Shown here: positions 1 to 8,114 of the stretch, one piece after another
How positions within the stretch are numbered: the stretch's first letter is position 1
How the letters are laid out: each line of letters begins with the position of its first letter
Assembly (NCBI RefSeq): GCF_914271545.1
Contig: NZ_CAJZAH010000001.1
Location: 806,001 to 870,000, forward strand
DNA length: 64,000 nucleotides
DNA from: Cupriavidus respiraculi
GTDB taxonomy: Bacteria > Pseudomonadota > Gammaproteobacteria > Burkholderiales > Burkholderiaceae
Direction of reading: 5' to 3'
The notes under the pieces: generated by a model
Told to the model about the DNA's origin: nothing
The model's database searches: none
Seen by the model: the letters and a program-made list of their open reading frames with translations, nothing else
Made by a program: the position numbers and the translations under genes

Positions 1-2
1 AC

Positions 3-770
3 GACCCGAACGACGCATCGTCTCCCCAGTGGGCGTTGCTGAGCGAGCTGGAAGAACAGTCCAGGCACCTCAACGCCCTGCTCGCTCAGGCATACAAGGA
101 CGCGGGCCTGGAAAACCAGGTGGTCAAGCTGCAGAAAAGCACCAACGACAACAAGGCCACGCAATATACGGGCGCGCAGCACGTGCAGTTCGAGGGCATC
201 AGCGATCAGACCATGGATCTGATCGATTTCCGCATACCGTCGATAGAGAACACCGTGCGTTATCTCCGCGCCAGGTTGGGATTGCGCATGGAGTCGCTCA
301 ACGCATGGCGGCAGGCCGAGAAGTACCGGACCGACCGAAGCCTGTACAACGAACTCGACGTCATCGATCAACAAATCCGGAAGCTGCAGGTCCGATATCT
401 CGACACGTTTCTGATCTCGCCATTCGACGGTGTGGTCACCGGCGTGTTCCGGGGCGTGGGCGACTATGTCCGGGCCGGCCAACCTGTCATTCGCGTAGAG
501 AACGACGAGAGGATCTATCTCGTTGGCACCATCAAGTACCGGGGCCCGCTGCGCGTTGGCGACACCATCACCGTAACCACCACCCTCTTCGATGCCCCCG
601 GCACGCAGCCCACGGTGACGCAGGGCAACCTCGCTGCCGTGCGGGGACATGACGCCGTGGACGAGCAGTGGGACGTGCTGATCGAATGCGAAAACCGGAC
701 AGCCGGCGGAGAACCCGTCCTGCCGGTGAACTACAACTTCGATTTCAAGAGCACTACCCTGGAGGTCTGA
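3..770 (+). CDS. HlyD-like periplasmic adaptor protein, 5' truncated by the window
   Basis: The frame is open from the window edge, so the gene probably begins upstream; the first usable in-frame start, a TTG at 36, is likely internal. The visible part begins with a helical, Gln/Lys/Glu-rich stretch. A biotinyl-lipoyl-like half-motif follows (SPFDGVVTGVFRGVGDYVRA, about residues 140-160 counted from the TTG), then a beta-barrel region. This arrangement is typical of HlyD/membrane-fusion adaptors, which bridge an inner-membrane transporter to the outer membrane. No transporter gene is visible because the upstream side is cut off. The next gene starts six bases after the stop, so the two are probably co-transcribed. 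The family call is fairly safe; the cargo is unknown. Confidence 0.65.
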   Translation, partial: DPNDASSPQWALLSELEEQSRHLNALLAQAYKDAGLENQVVKLQKSTNDNKATQYTGAQHVQFEGISDQTMDLIDFRIPSIENTVRYLRARLGLRMESLNAWRQAEKYRTDRSLYNELDVIDQQIRKLQVRYLDTFLISPFDGVVTGVFRGVGDYVRAGQPVIRVENDERIYLVGTIKYRGPLRVGDTITVTTTLFDAPGTQPTVTQGNLAAVRGHDAVDEQWDVLIECENRTAGGEPVLPVNYNFDFKSTTLEV

Positions 771-775
771 GCATC

Positions 776-2326
776 ATGGATGAAGTGGTCGTCCGCGGAG
801 AGCGAGACAGGGACAGGCGCGACGCCGGAGGGTTCTTCCTCGGTTGGGCAGCCGCGCAGTCCTTCTTGAAGGATGCGGGGCCTCTGGGCCAGTATCTCGG
901 CGTGGTCTTCGGCATTCCGGGCCCCGGCGGCGGCTCCAATCTCTCGTGGCTCGATCCGGCCAGCCAGGATGGCCGGGGCCGGACGCATGCAGGCGGAAAG
1001 AGCGATGCAGGCCGCGATACGGCCCATCAAGGCAACCGGACGCTGGAGCGCCTGGACGCGGGAGATCCTTATCACCCGCGGTCGCCTGCAAGCCCCGTCG
1101 AAGAGGTCTACGTCTTCGGCTCCCCGCCGGAGCGCCGCGACGAAGCGCTCTGGTGGCTGGCGCCGACGGCCCCTGGCTCGCTCCAGGAGATACAACTGGA
1201 TGTCGAGCGCCCGCCGGCAAAGCCACCGCCTTTCGTCAAGCCGCCCGCTCCCCCGGCCCGGCGACCGAAGCAAGCCACCCAAGCCGAAGAGTCGGCCCCG
1301 AACGACGACGAGACGCCGACCGTCAACGTGCAAGGCGAGCGCCCCGAGCGCGACAGTGCCCATGCGTATGGCGACGGCGCCGGTCCATACCGCATCGGCC
1401 GCGACTTCTCGCCCTTTCAGTCCGACGTAGACACCCCATCCGACCTGCTGGACTGGAACCTGCACACTCAGCGCCCGGAACGGCGTGCCGCGCCCCGAGA
1501 CGAACGCGCGGCTTTCACCGAGACCGAATGGGTGTTCGCCACTACTCCGCATTCGCCGATTCCCATGATCCGTCAGTTCGATACCGGCAACTCGGCACTG
1601 AACTTTGTCGCGAACAAGCTGCTGCTGCCGTGGCGCAACCTTCTTGCCGCCATCGAGAACACTCCTTTCGAGATGGCCGGCGCGCTCGACGATGCCATGA
1701 GGAAAAGCGCCTTCAGCGCGGAGTGGGAGGCATCGCAATCCATGACGCCGCTGTTTCCCGCAATGGGGCTCACCATGGAAACAGCCGGGACACTGAACTA
1801 CCTGCGCGGCCTTCTTGCCGACGCCGGTCGCGAGGCGGGCGACCTCAATCGCATGTTTGCGCTCGGCTTCGTCGCGACTGGCGGCCTTGGCGGCTATTCG
1901 CGAGGCGGCGCAGTCAGAACGATGGTCAGCGTCGACCCTCCCGGATTTCGTCGGTCCGGCAACGCCTACAAGCGCATCCTGGGCGTCGAGCGCACGGCCG
2001 TGGCACTGCTGGACGAAGATGCCAGGTATGTGTCGCTGGGGCGGGAGATGGAATTCCGGGTACGAACGCTCGACAACCCGGCGATGGAGCCGGTCGTGGT
2101 CAGGTTCGATGAGCTGTTCGTCACGCCGGAGGGCTTTCTGCTCAATGCGGAATCGAAATTCGGCCAGTACGCCGGCCTGACTCGCAACGAGGCGAAAGCG
2201 GGATATGCGCGCGAGATCGCGCTGATCGGCATCCCGTCGGACGCGACGGCGCTGCGGACCGGTCTGGCCCCCGGGCAGGAGGTTCTTATCCTGACGCGGG
2301 TGTACCGTTGGCTGTGGGGCCTGTAG
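776..2326 (+). CDS. Putative polymorphic toxin-like protein with nuclease-type C-terminus
   Basis: The ATG at 776 is chosen because GGAGG lies ten bases upstream; the frame is open further upstream but overlaps the preceding gene. The 516-aa product has a short N-terminal region, a long Pro/Arg/Glu-rich low-complexity linker (about residues 120-220), a helical middle part and a compact C-terminal domain of about 120 residues. In that last domain a FDELF acidic motif is followed about twelve residues later by ESK and then FGQYAGLTRNEAKAGYA. The order D...ExK followed by K-x-G-x-x-A-x-LT-x-x-(Q/E) resembles restriction-endonuclease-fold (Tox-REase) toxin domains. That is pattern recognition, not a confirmed match. 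No obvious immunity gene follows. It may instead be a structural or secreted protein of unknown role. Confidence 0.5.
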   Translation: MDEVVVRGERDRDRRDAGGFFLGWAAAQSFLKDAGPLGQYLGVVFGIPGPGGGSNLSWLDPASQDGRGRTHAGGKSDAGRDTAHQGNRTLERLDAGDPYHPRSPASPVEEVYVFGSPPERRDEALWWLAPTAPGSLQEIQLDVERPPAKPPPFVKPPAPPARRPKQATQAEESAPNDDETPTVNVQGERPERDSAHAYGDGAGPYRIGRDFSPFQSDVDTPSDLLDWNLHTQRPERRAAPRDERAAFTETEWVFATTPHSPIPMIRQFDTGNSALNFVANKLLLPWRNLLAAIENTPFEMAGALDDAMRKSAFSAEWEASQSMTPLFPAMGLTMETAGTLNYLRGLLADAGREAGDLNRMFALGFVATGGLGGYSRGGAVRTMVSVDPPGFRRSGNAYKRILGVERTAVALLDEDARYVSLGREMEFRVRTLDNPAMEPVVVRFDELFVTPEGFLLNAESKFGQYAGLTRNEAKAGYAREIALIGIPSDATALRTGLAPGQEVLILTRVYRWLWGL

Positions 2327-2347
2327 GGCGAGCGATGTTCATTGACA

Positions 2348-2365
2348 TATCGGGAAATTCCGATA
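2348..2365. promoter_or_regulatory. Putative ArsR-family operator 1
   Basis: TATCGGGAAATTCCGATA is an inverted repeat (TATCGG arms, 6-bp centre) ending 10 bp before the regulator's ATG at 2376. A copy differing at two positions lies in front of the dehydrogenase gene, as expected for an autoregulated ArsR-type repressor and its target. Confidence 0.7.
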
Positions 2366-2375
2366 CACTTCGGTC

Positions 2376-2678
2376 ATGGACCTGCTAGAAGTTTTCAAAG
2401 CTCTCTCGAACCGGACACGCCTGGAGATCCTGCGCGGCTTGAAAGATCCCGTGAAGCACTTCCCGCCGCAGGATGAGGGCGACGTTCACACCGTGGGCGT
2501 TTGCGTGAGCAGCATCCAGGAGGGGGTCGGACTGTCGCAATCGACGGTGTCGGATTACCTTGCCACGCTGCAACGCGCTGGCCTGGTCGAGGCCCGGCGC
2601 ATCGGACAGTGGACCTACTACAAGCGGAACGAAGCCGCGATCAGCGCTCTCGCCCAACTCATCGGGAAGGACCTGTAA
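2376..2678 (+). CDS. ArsR-family winged-helix repressor
   Basis: A 100-residue single-domain regulator. It opens with LEVFKALSNRTRLEILRGLK, the typical first helices of the ArsR fold. The recognition helix region GLSQSTVSDYLATLQRAGLV (about residues 52-71) and the wing RRIGQWTYYKRN (about 75-86) follow. A Cys lies just upstream in VGVCVSSIQ. There is no CxC metal site in the recognition helix, so the effector is more likely an organic or redox signal than arsenite. It is co-directional with the dehydrogenase at 2748. Matching 18-bp inverted repeats precede both genes, suggesting autorepression and repression of that neighbour. Confidence 0.88.
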   Translation: MDLLEVFKALSNRTRLEILRGLKDPVKHFPPQDEGDVHTVGVCVSSIQEGVGLSQSTVSDYLATLQRAGLVEARRIGQWTYYKRNEAAISALAQLIGKDL

Positions 2679-2693
2679 TTTTTTGCCCGCGTA

Positions 2694-2711
2694 TATCGTT
2701 ATTTCCCGATA
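2694..2711. promoter_or_regulatory. Putative ArsR-family operator 2
   Basis: TATCGTTATTTCCCGATA, read on the minus strand, matches operator 1 at 16 of 18 positions. It sits between the regulator's stop and the dehydrogenase start, placing the dehydrogenase under its own repressible promoter. Confidence 0.65.
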
Positions 2712-2747
2712 TCCCTTTTTATCGAAACGAACCGGAGAAACCCGACT

Positions 2748-3758
2748 ATGAAAGCCCTGGTACTGAAACAATTCGGCGGCCCCGCCGCCTTCGCGCTTTC
2801 TGACGTACCCAAGCCCGCGCCGCAGGCGGGACAAGTCCTGGTCCGGGTGGAGGCCACCTCGATCAATCCCCTGGACTATCAGGTCCGGCGCGGTGACTAC
2901 GCCGACCTGGTGCCGCTTCCGGCCATTACCGGCCACGACGTCTCGGGCGTCGTGGAAGCAGTCGGCCCCGGCGTGACGGCCTTCATCCCCGGGGACGAAG
3001 TCTGGTACACCCCGCAGATCTTCGACGGCCCCGGCAGCTATGCCGAATACCACGTTGCTTCCGAGAACATCGTAGGGAGGAAGCCCGCGTCGCTAAGCCA
3101 TGTCGAAGCGGCGAGCCTGAGCCTCGTTGGCGGAACGGTGTGGGAAGCGCTGGTCGGGCGTGCGGCGCTGCGCGTGGGAGAAAGCATCCTGATCCACGGC
3201 GGTGCGGGCGGCGTCGGCCATATCGCCATCCAGATTGCGAAAGCGATGGGAGCCAGGGTATTCACGACCGTACGCGACACGAACTTCGGGTTCGCAAGAC
3301 GCCTGGGGGCCGACGTGGTCATTGACTATCGGAAGGAAGACTACGTCGAAGCGGTCCTGCGCGAGACAGGCGGCCAAGGCGTCGATGTGGTGCTGGACAC
3401 CATCGGAGGCAACACGCTCTCCCGCAGCCCCGACGTCCTCACCCAACTCGGCCGCGTTGTCACGATCGTCGATACCGCACAGCCGCAGAACGTGATACAG
3501 GCATGGGGCAAGAACGCGAGCTACCACTTCGTGTTCACACGGCAGAACCGCGGCAAGCTCGATGAACTGGGCGCATTGGTCGAGCGCGGCCAGTTGCGGC
3601 CGCACGTCGGCGCCGTCTACTCCCTCGCCGACATCCCCCTCGCCCACGCCCGACTCGAGAGCCCCGACAACGGCCTGCAGGGGAAAATCGCGATTGCCGT
3701 CGGCGCGTTGGCGGAGCGCCACGGTGCGAAGCCCCGATTCATCGGGGGAACCGCATGA
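2748..3758 (+). CDS. Zinc-independent MDR-family NAD(P)H:quinone oxidoreductase/alcohol dehydrogenase-like protein
   Basis: A 336-aa member of the medium-chain dehydrogenase/reductase superfamily. The N-terminal GroES-like half contains [15 protein letters not shown] and GDEVW. The Rossmann nucleotide motif [16 protein letters not shown] lies at about residues 150-165, followed by [13 protein letters not shown] and [11 protein letters not shown]. The catalytic and structural zinc-binding Cys clusters of true alcohol dehydrogenases are missing, which favours a quinone or enone reductase using NADPH. The start has a purine-rich leader (GGAGAAA). A likely ArsR operator lies at 2694-2711, so expression is probably induced by the compound the repressor senses. 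The stop overlaps the ATG of a short downstream reading frame. Confidence 0.85.
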   Translation: MKALVLKQFGGPAAFALSDVPKPAPQAGQVLVRVEATSINPLDYQVRRGDYADLVPLPAITGHDVSGVVEAVGPGVTAFIPGDEVWYTPQIFDGPGSYAEYHVASENIVGRKPASLSHVEAASLSLVGGTVWEALVGRAALRVGESILIHGGAGGVGHIAIQIAKAMGARVFTTVRDTNFGFARRLGADVVIDYRKEDYVEAVLRETGGQGVDVVLDTIGGNTLSRSPDVLTQLGRVVTIVDTAQPQNVIQAWGKNASYHFVFTRQNRGKLDELGALVERGQLRPHVGAVYSLADIPLAHARLESPDNGLQGKIAIAVGALAERHGAKPRFIGGTA

Positions 3759-3871
3759 TCTGCGAAGTCGCACTGTTGCCCGTCCACAAGCCACACCTCG
3801 AGACGTTCACCGGTGCTTTCGCCAGGGTCGCGCCCCTGCTCGCCCGAGCGAAGGGCTATGGCGGTCGATGA
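3755..3871 (+). pseudogene. Truncated antibiotic-biosynthesis-monooxygenase (ABM)-like fragment
   Basis: The ATG at 3755 overlaps the dehydrogenase TGA (ATGA). Only 38 codons follow, beginning [13 protein letters not shown] and continuing ETFTGAFARVAPLLARAKGY. This resembles the first strand and helix of ABM-domain proteins, whose domain is normally 90-100 residues. A stop cuts it off immediately after. It is probably the remnant of a partner gene that was translationally coupled to the dehydrogenase. The match is by eye and short. Confidence 0.45.
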
Positions 3872-3945
3872 CCATCATCGCACTGGCCAGGAATGAGTCC
3901 GGCGGCCCGCGGGCGCGAGAAACCTGCGCGCCCGCGGGACGTCCG

Positions 3946-6102
3946 TCAGCTGCGCCGTGCCGTCAGCCATTCCTTCGGCTGCAGCGCCTTGGCCGCGATC
4001 CGCACTTCGCCGATGTTGCCGAAGAAGCCGTCCGCACGGCTGCCGTCCCAGGAACCGGCGCCCACCACCCACGGCATGTTGGCCGCGAGCGTGGCGATGC
4101 CGGGCGCCGCGCTGGCGTTGCGCAGCACCGGAGCGCCCTCGACGTACATGATGGTTTCATGCGAGACGGGGTCGTTGACAATGGCCACGTGCACCCACTT
4201 GTCCGCCACGATTTCGCCGGACCAGTTGGTCTTGGCGCCGCGCGTGCCGGTCTGCACCGGCACGATTTCCCACTGCACCTCGCGCAGGCTTGAGATCGCG
4301 AACAGCAGGGGCGGCGATTCAGGATCTCCGCCGCTGAAGCCGGACAGCGTGCCGCGCTTGCCGTCGCGCGTCATGATGTTCATCCACGCGTGCTTGCCGC
4401 TCGTCCATTCCTTGTCGAGCTTGATAAAGGCCTCGATGGTGTAGCCCGTCTCCAGCGTTGCAGCGTTCAGCGGCGCGCTGGCCGCGGTGACGAAGTAGCT
4501 CATGCGGCCGACGTTCTTGTCGGTGTTCAGGAAGCGTACGCTGCCGGGCGCCGCCGAGAGGTGGTGGCGATCGTCGCTCCACACCATGTCGCCGAGTTGG
4601 GCGTTGGCCACGCCATCCACATTGAGCGGCGCGCGCACCAGCGGGTTTGCGCCCGTCTGGTCTGCCACCTGCTGGCCCACCGCCACCGCGCTGCCCGCGG
4701 CACCGCCGAAGAAGCGCCAGTGCGCGACGGTCTCGGCGATATGGGGATAGTCCTCGCTGTCGGCGGCCGGACGCTGCTCGGCCGCCACGGGGTCCTTGTA
4801 GTTCTCGAGAATCATCGCCTGCGCCTGGTCCACCAGCGACGTGTGCTTGGGCGCGCCGGCCTTGAAGGCGGGATTGAAGCGCGCGAAGCGCTTGGCGAAG
4901 TCCATCTCGATCGAGAACATCTCGTTCGGCGAGGTCAGCACCGCCTGGTCGAACGCGGTCAGCGTGTGGCGCGGTTTCTGCGGCACCCACGGCGAGAAGG
5001 ACAGGACCTTGATGCGGTTGTTGGTGAGGTCGAACTCATATAGCCGCATCAGGCCATTGCCGCCCTGATAGGCCATCTGGTAATCGACCACCATCTCCTC
5101 GACCGGATTGCCGAAGTCGTTCGTCTTGGTCAGCCGCGCGGCGCCGTGGAAATGGCCGTTCAGCGTCATGAAGATCTGGTCGTTGTCGCGGATCAGCTGG
5201 TCCCACAGCATCAGCCCGTAAGGGACCTCCAGCGGCGTGACGCCGTCCTTGTCGATATTGAGCAGATGGTGGTTGACGAGGATCGCGGGCAGCGTGGGAT
5301 TGTCGCGCAGCACCTGGCGCGCCCAGGCGATGCCGTTGTCCGACACGCGCCACGACAGCGACAGCACCAGGAACTTCTGCCCTTCGGCCTCGAACACGTG
5401 GTACTCGTGGAAGCCGCTCGGATCGCGCCCGCCGAAGGTGGCCTGCTGCTGGGCACGCGCCGGGCTGAAGGTCTTCAGGTAGGGCTCGTTGGCGAGCGTA
5501 CGCTGGGCATCGGTACCGGTGCTCTGGTCGCCGGAGTAGTCGATGTCGGTGATCACGTCGTGGTTGCCGGCGAGGATGGAGTACGGCACCTTCGCGGACT
5601 CCAGCACCTTCATCGCTACGTCGGCCACGGCCCACTGGTCCGGCTTGTTCTGCTGGTCGACCACGTCGCCCAGATGGATCAGGAACGGGATGTTCAGCGC
5701 GGCCGCGTTGTCGGCCACCCAGTGGGTCTGCGCCTGGAACGGCTCGCTGTTGAACTTGCGGCGGAACTGGTCGTTCTCGGCCACGGTGGCGTAGCGCGAA
5801 TAGAACTGGGTGTCCGGCAGCACCGCCACCGCGAAGCTCGAGACGGTCTGCGGCGCGGCCGGCGTCTCGGGCGCAGGGTTGGCGGGCGTGCCGGGCGCGG
5901 GAGCTGCCGGATTGCCGGCCGGTGCGTCGTCGCCGTCGCCACCGCAGGCGGCCAGCAGCATGCTGGCGCCCATCGGCATCAGCGACGCGCCCAGGCCGGC
6001 CTTCAGCAGGCCCCGGCGGCGCGCGTCCGGCAATGCCGCGTCATCCTGGATTTGCACCACGGCCTGCCGCTTTGCCGCGTCGTTGTCGTCGAACTTCGTC
6101 AT
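3946..6102 (-). CDS. Exported lipoprotein metallophosphoesterase with C-terminal lectin-like domain
   Basis: The 718-aa product starts with an RRRGLLKAGLGASL stretch, which looks like a Tat signal, and a lipobox ending LLAAC. A Gly/Asp/Pro-rich tether of about 35 residues follows. The calcineurin-like phosphoesterase domain shows all expected metal motifs in order: PDTQFY, GDVVDQ, GNHD, NHHLL and GHFHGA. Residues from about 480 onward form a predicted beta-rich segment (ETGYTIEAFIKLD, WVHVAIVNDP, MYVEGAPV, WVVGAGSW) typical of concanavalin/LamG-type laminarin-binding modules. It probably hydrolyses phosphoesters at the cell envelope. Two more lipoprotein genes follow upstream on the same strand. 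Confidence 0.85.
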   Translation of the reverse strand: MTKFDDNDAAKRQAVVQIQDDAALPDARRRGLLKAGLGASLMPMGASMLLAACGGDGDDAPAGNPAAPAPGTPANPAPETPAAPQTVSSFAVAVLPDTQFYSRYATVAENDQFRRKFNSEPFQAQTHWVADNAAALNIPFLIHLGDVVDQQNKPDQWAVADVAMKVLESAKVPYSILAGNHDVITDIDYSGDQSTGTDAQRTLANEPYLKTFSPARAQQQATFGGRDPSGFHEYHVFEAEGQKFLVLSLSWRVSDNGIAWARQVLRDNPTLPAILVNHHLLNIDKDGVTPLEVPYGLMLWDQLIRDNDQIFMTLNGHFHGAARLTKTNDFGNPVEEMVVDYQMAYQGGNGLMRLYEFDLTNNRIKVLSFSPWVPQKPRHTLTAFDQAVLTSPNEMFSIEMDFAKRFARFNPAFKAGAPKHTSLVDQAQAMILENYKDPVAAEQRPAADSEDYPHIAETVAHWRFFGGAAGSAVAVGQQVADQTGANPLVRAPLNVDGVANAQLGDMVWSDDRHHLSAAPGSVRFLNTDKNVGRMSYFVTAASAPLNAATLETGYTIEAFIKLDKEWTSGKHAWMNIMTRDGKRGTLSGFSGGDPESPPLLFAISSLREVQWEIVPVQTGTRGAKTNWSGEIVADKWVHVAIVNDPVSHETIMYVEGAPVLRNASAAPGIATLAANMPWVVGAGSWDGSRADGFFGNIGEVRIAAKALQPKEWLTARRS

Positions 6103-6222
6103 TGTTGTTTTCCCCCGTGATGAAGCCGACGAGGTTAGTCAGCGTCGATGACGCTGATGTGACGAATAGACGACGTTACGATGTAGGCCGCCCGCCCGCA
6201 TCGGCGGGGGCTTTACCGCCGC

Positions 6223-7890
6223 TCAATAGAACGCAATGTTGAACGGACTCGGCGCATACGGCGCGGCGCCGCCAAGGTCGACGGGCGCGCCCGTCAGCGG
6301 ATCGATCCGATAGACAGACACGCTGGTCGAACTCGAATTGGCGGCGTAAAGAAACGAACCGGTAACCTCCAGCGCCAGGCCAATCGGCTGGACACCGGTC
6401 GGCACCGTGGCGATCGGTGTCAGCGCGCCCGTGCTCGCGTCGACCCGATAGGCCGAGAGGCTGTTGGCTCCCTGGTTGGAGACGTACAGGTAGCGGCCAG
6501 TGCCGTGCAACGCCATGCCCCGCGGGCCCGGACCGCCCGCCGCCGCGGAGGCCAGCGTCAATGCGCCCGTATCCGGGTCCACTGCGTACACGCCGATCTG
6601 GTCGGCGCCCGGCAGGCTGACATAGAGGTACTTTCCATCGTGGCTCATCACCAGCGTGTAGGTGCCCGCGACGGCGAACGGCGACCCCGCCACGGGCACC
6701 AGCGCCCCGGCCGGGCTGATGTCATACACGAAAATCTGGCCGCTTCCGCTGGCACTCACAAAGGCGCGCTTGCCGGCAGGATCGATGACCATCGAGCGCG
6801 GCGAGAAGCCGGCGGCAAACGGCGACCCCGGCACGGGTATCAGTGCGCCCGTGCCGCCGTCGACCGAGAACGCCGATACGCTGCCGGACAGATTCAGCGC
6901 GTAGACAAAGCCCCCGCCCGGGTGTGGCACCACGGCCTGTACGGAGTCGCCCGTGAGATACGGCGATCCGGCCGCCTGGGCAAGCGTTCCGGTGCCGGCA
7001 TCGATGTTGTACACCGCGATCCCGCCGCCACTGGCGCCATTGCTGTTGCCGGTATAGAGGAACTTGCGCGACGGATCGACGGCGAGGACAAACGGCGACG
7101 GAAATGGCGTGATGACCGACCCCGTCGCGGCAAGCGTGCCGGTGGACGCATCCGCCGTGAACGTGCTGATGGCACCTCCCGATACGTTGCCGACGTAGGC
7201 ATAGCGGGACGTCCGTGTCGCGCAACTGACGGCCACGTCCTTGATATCCACATCGGCCGCGGTGCCAGACGCCGCGCTCACGGTGCATTGCTGGATCGGG
7301 AAGGCGGGCGGCGTCTTCACCGTGACGGTGTACCCCGCCCCGCGCGCCACCGGCGTGGCGAACGCGAAGGTGCCATCGCCGGTGATGGCCAGGTCGTCGC
7401 CGGCGTTGTTCTGCAGGACCAGCCCCAAGCCCGTCAGTCCGCTGACAGTGCCCCGGATGTTGACGCTGACGGTCGAGCACGTTACCGCGACCCGATTGGC
7501 GCCGGTCTCGCTGGCGGTGCCGTTGCCATCGTTGACGGTGCATAGCTGGTTCGGTCCGGTCGGCTGCGTCTTGACCGTGACCGAATACGCGGTGCCCGCG
7601 GGAATCGGCTTGCCGAAGGTGAACTGGCCGTTGGTTGCAATGCCGAGATCGTCGCCGAGGCTGTTCTGCAGTACCAGGCCCTGTCCGAGGAGGCCGGTCA
7701 CGGTCGCGTGTATCGAGACATTCGCCGGCGGTATCGGATTGCCGCCGCCGGCGCCGGTGCCGCCCGTTGAAGACGACCCGCTGCCACCATCGCCACCGCA
7801 CGCGGACAGCGCCAGCGCGCCGGACACGACTATGGCAAGCAGCGACGCACGCAGGCAGGCTCGCGCCCGCAGCTCGATCTCGCTATTCAT
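6223..7890 (-). CDS. Lipoprotein with two Ig-like repeats and a lactonase-type beta-propeller
   Basis: The start at 7890 is preferred over a longer frame because GGAAGGG lies upstream and a lipoprotein signal (ALALSAC followed by GGDGG) follows directly. After a Gly/Ser-rich linker come two similar repeats of roughly 75 residues, each containing the pattern GLVLQN.(A/L)GDDL.I and ending in a Cys-containing VAV(T/S)C strand. From about residue 225 a seven-bladed propeller is recognisable by recurring blocks such as YVGN, VYNIDAGTGTL, PGGGFVYALN, FSVDGGTGALIPV, RYLYVSNQGANSLSAY and SFLYAANS. This is the 6-phosphogluconolactonase-like (YVTN) fold. The substrate is unknown; many such proteins are structural rather than enzymatic. 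Confidence 0.8.
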   Translation of the reverse strand: MNSEIELRARACLRASLLAIVVSGALALSACGGDGGSGSSSTGGTGAGGGNPIPPANVSIHATVTGLLGQGLVLQNSLGDDLGIATNGQFTFGKPIPAGTAYSVTVKTQPTGPNQLCTVNDGNGTASETGANRVAVTCSTVSVNIRGTVSGLTGLGLVLQNNAGDDLAITGDGTFAFATPVARGAGYTVTVKTPPAFPIQQCTVSAASGTAADVDIKDVAVSCATRTSRYAYVGNVSGGAISTFTADASTGTLAATGSVITPFPSPFVLAVDPSRKFLYTGNSNGASGGGIAVYNIDAGTGTLAQAAGSPYLTGDSVQAVVPHPGGGFVYALNLSGSVSAFSVDGGTGALIPVPGSPFAAGFSPRSMVIDPAGKRAFVSASGSGQIFVYDISPAGALVPVAGSPFAVAGTYTLVMSHDGKYLYVSLPGADQIGVYAVDPDTGALTLASAAAGGPGPRGMALHGTGRYLYVSNQGANSLSAYRVDASTGALTPIATVPTGVQPIGLALEVTGSFLYAANSSSTSVSVYRIDPLTGAPVDLGGAAPYAPSPFNIAFY

Positions 7891-8044
7891 GACCAGACCC
7901 TTCCCGTTGTTGTTTTCGTCTGGAGTCGAATAGTAGCATCGCGGCATACGCGACAGAATTGGGCGCAAATACGGGGATCTTGGCGCCAGAAGGCCGGCAT
8001 TGGCGGACTCACTGGCCCCACCACCGTTGCTGGATCGGCCAAGG

Positions 8045-8077
8045 AAAAAGCCCACCGGTTTCGACGCCGACGGGCTT
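8045..8077 (-). terminator. Rho-independent terminator after the 5'-nucleotidase gene
   Basis: Read on the minus strand, AAGCCC and GGGCTT arms, with an inner GTCGG/CCGGT pairing, form a hairpin followed by TTTTT. It lies about 40 bp beyond the stop codon at 8115. Confidence 0.75.
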
Positions 8078-8114
8078 CCCTACTACTGATCTCTCGACGC
8101 GCGCTCCACCCCAA

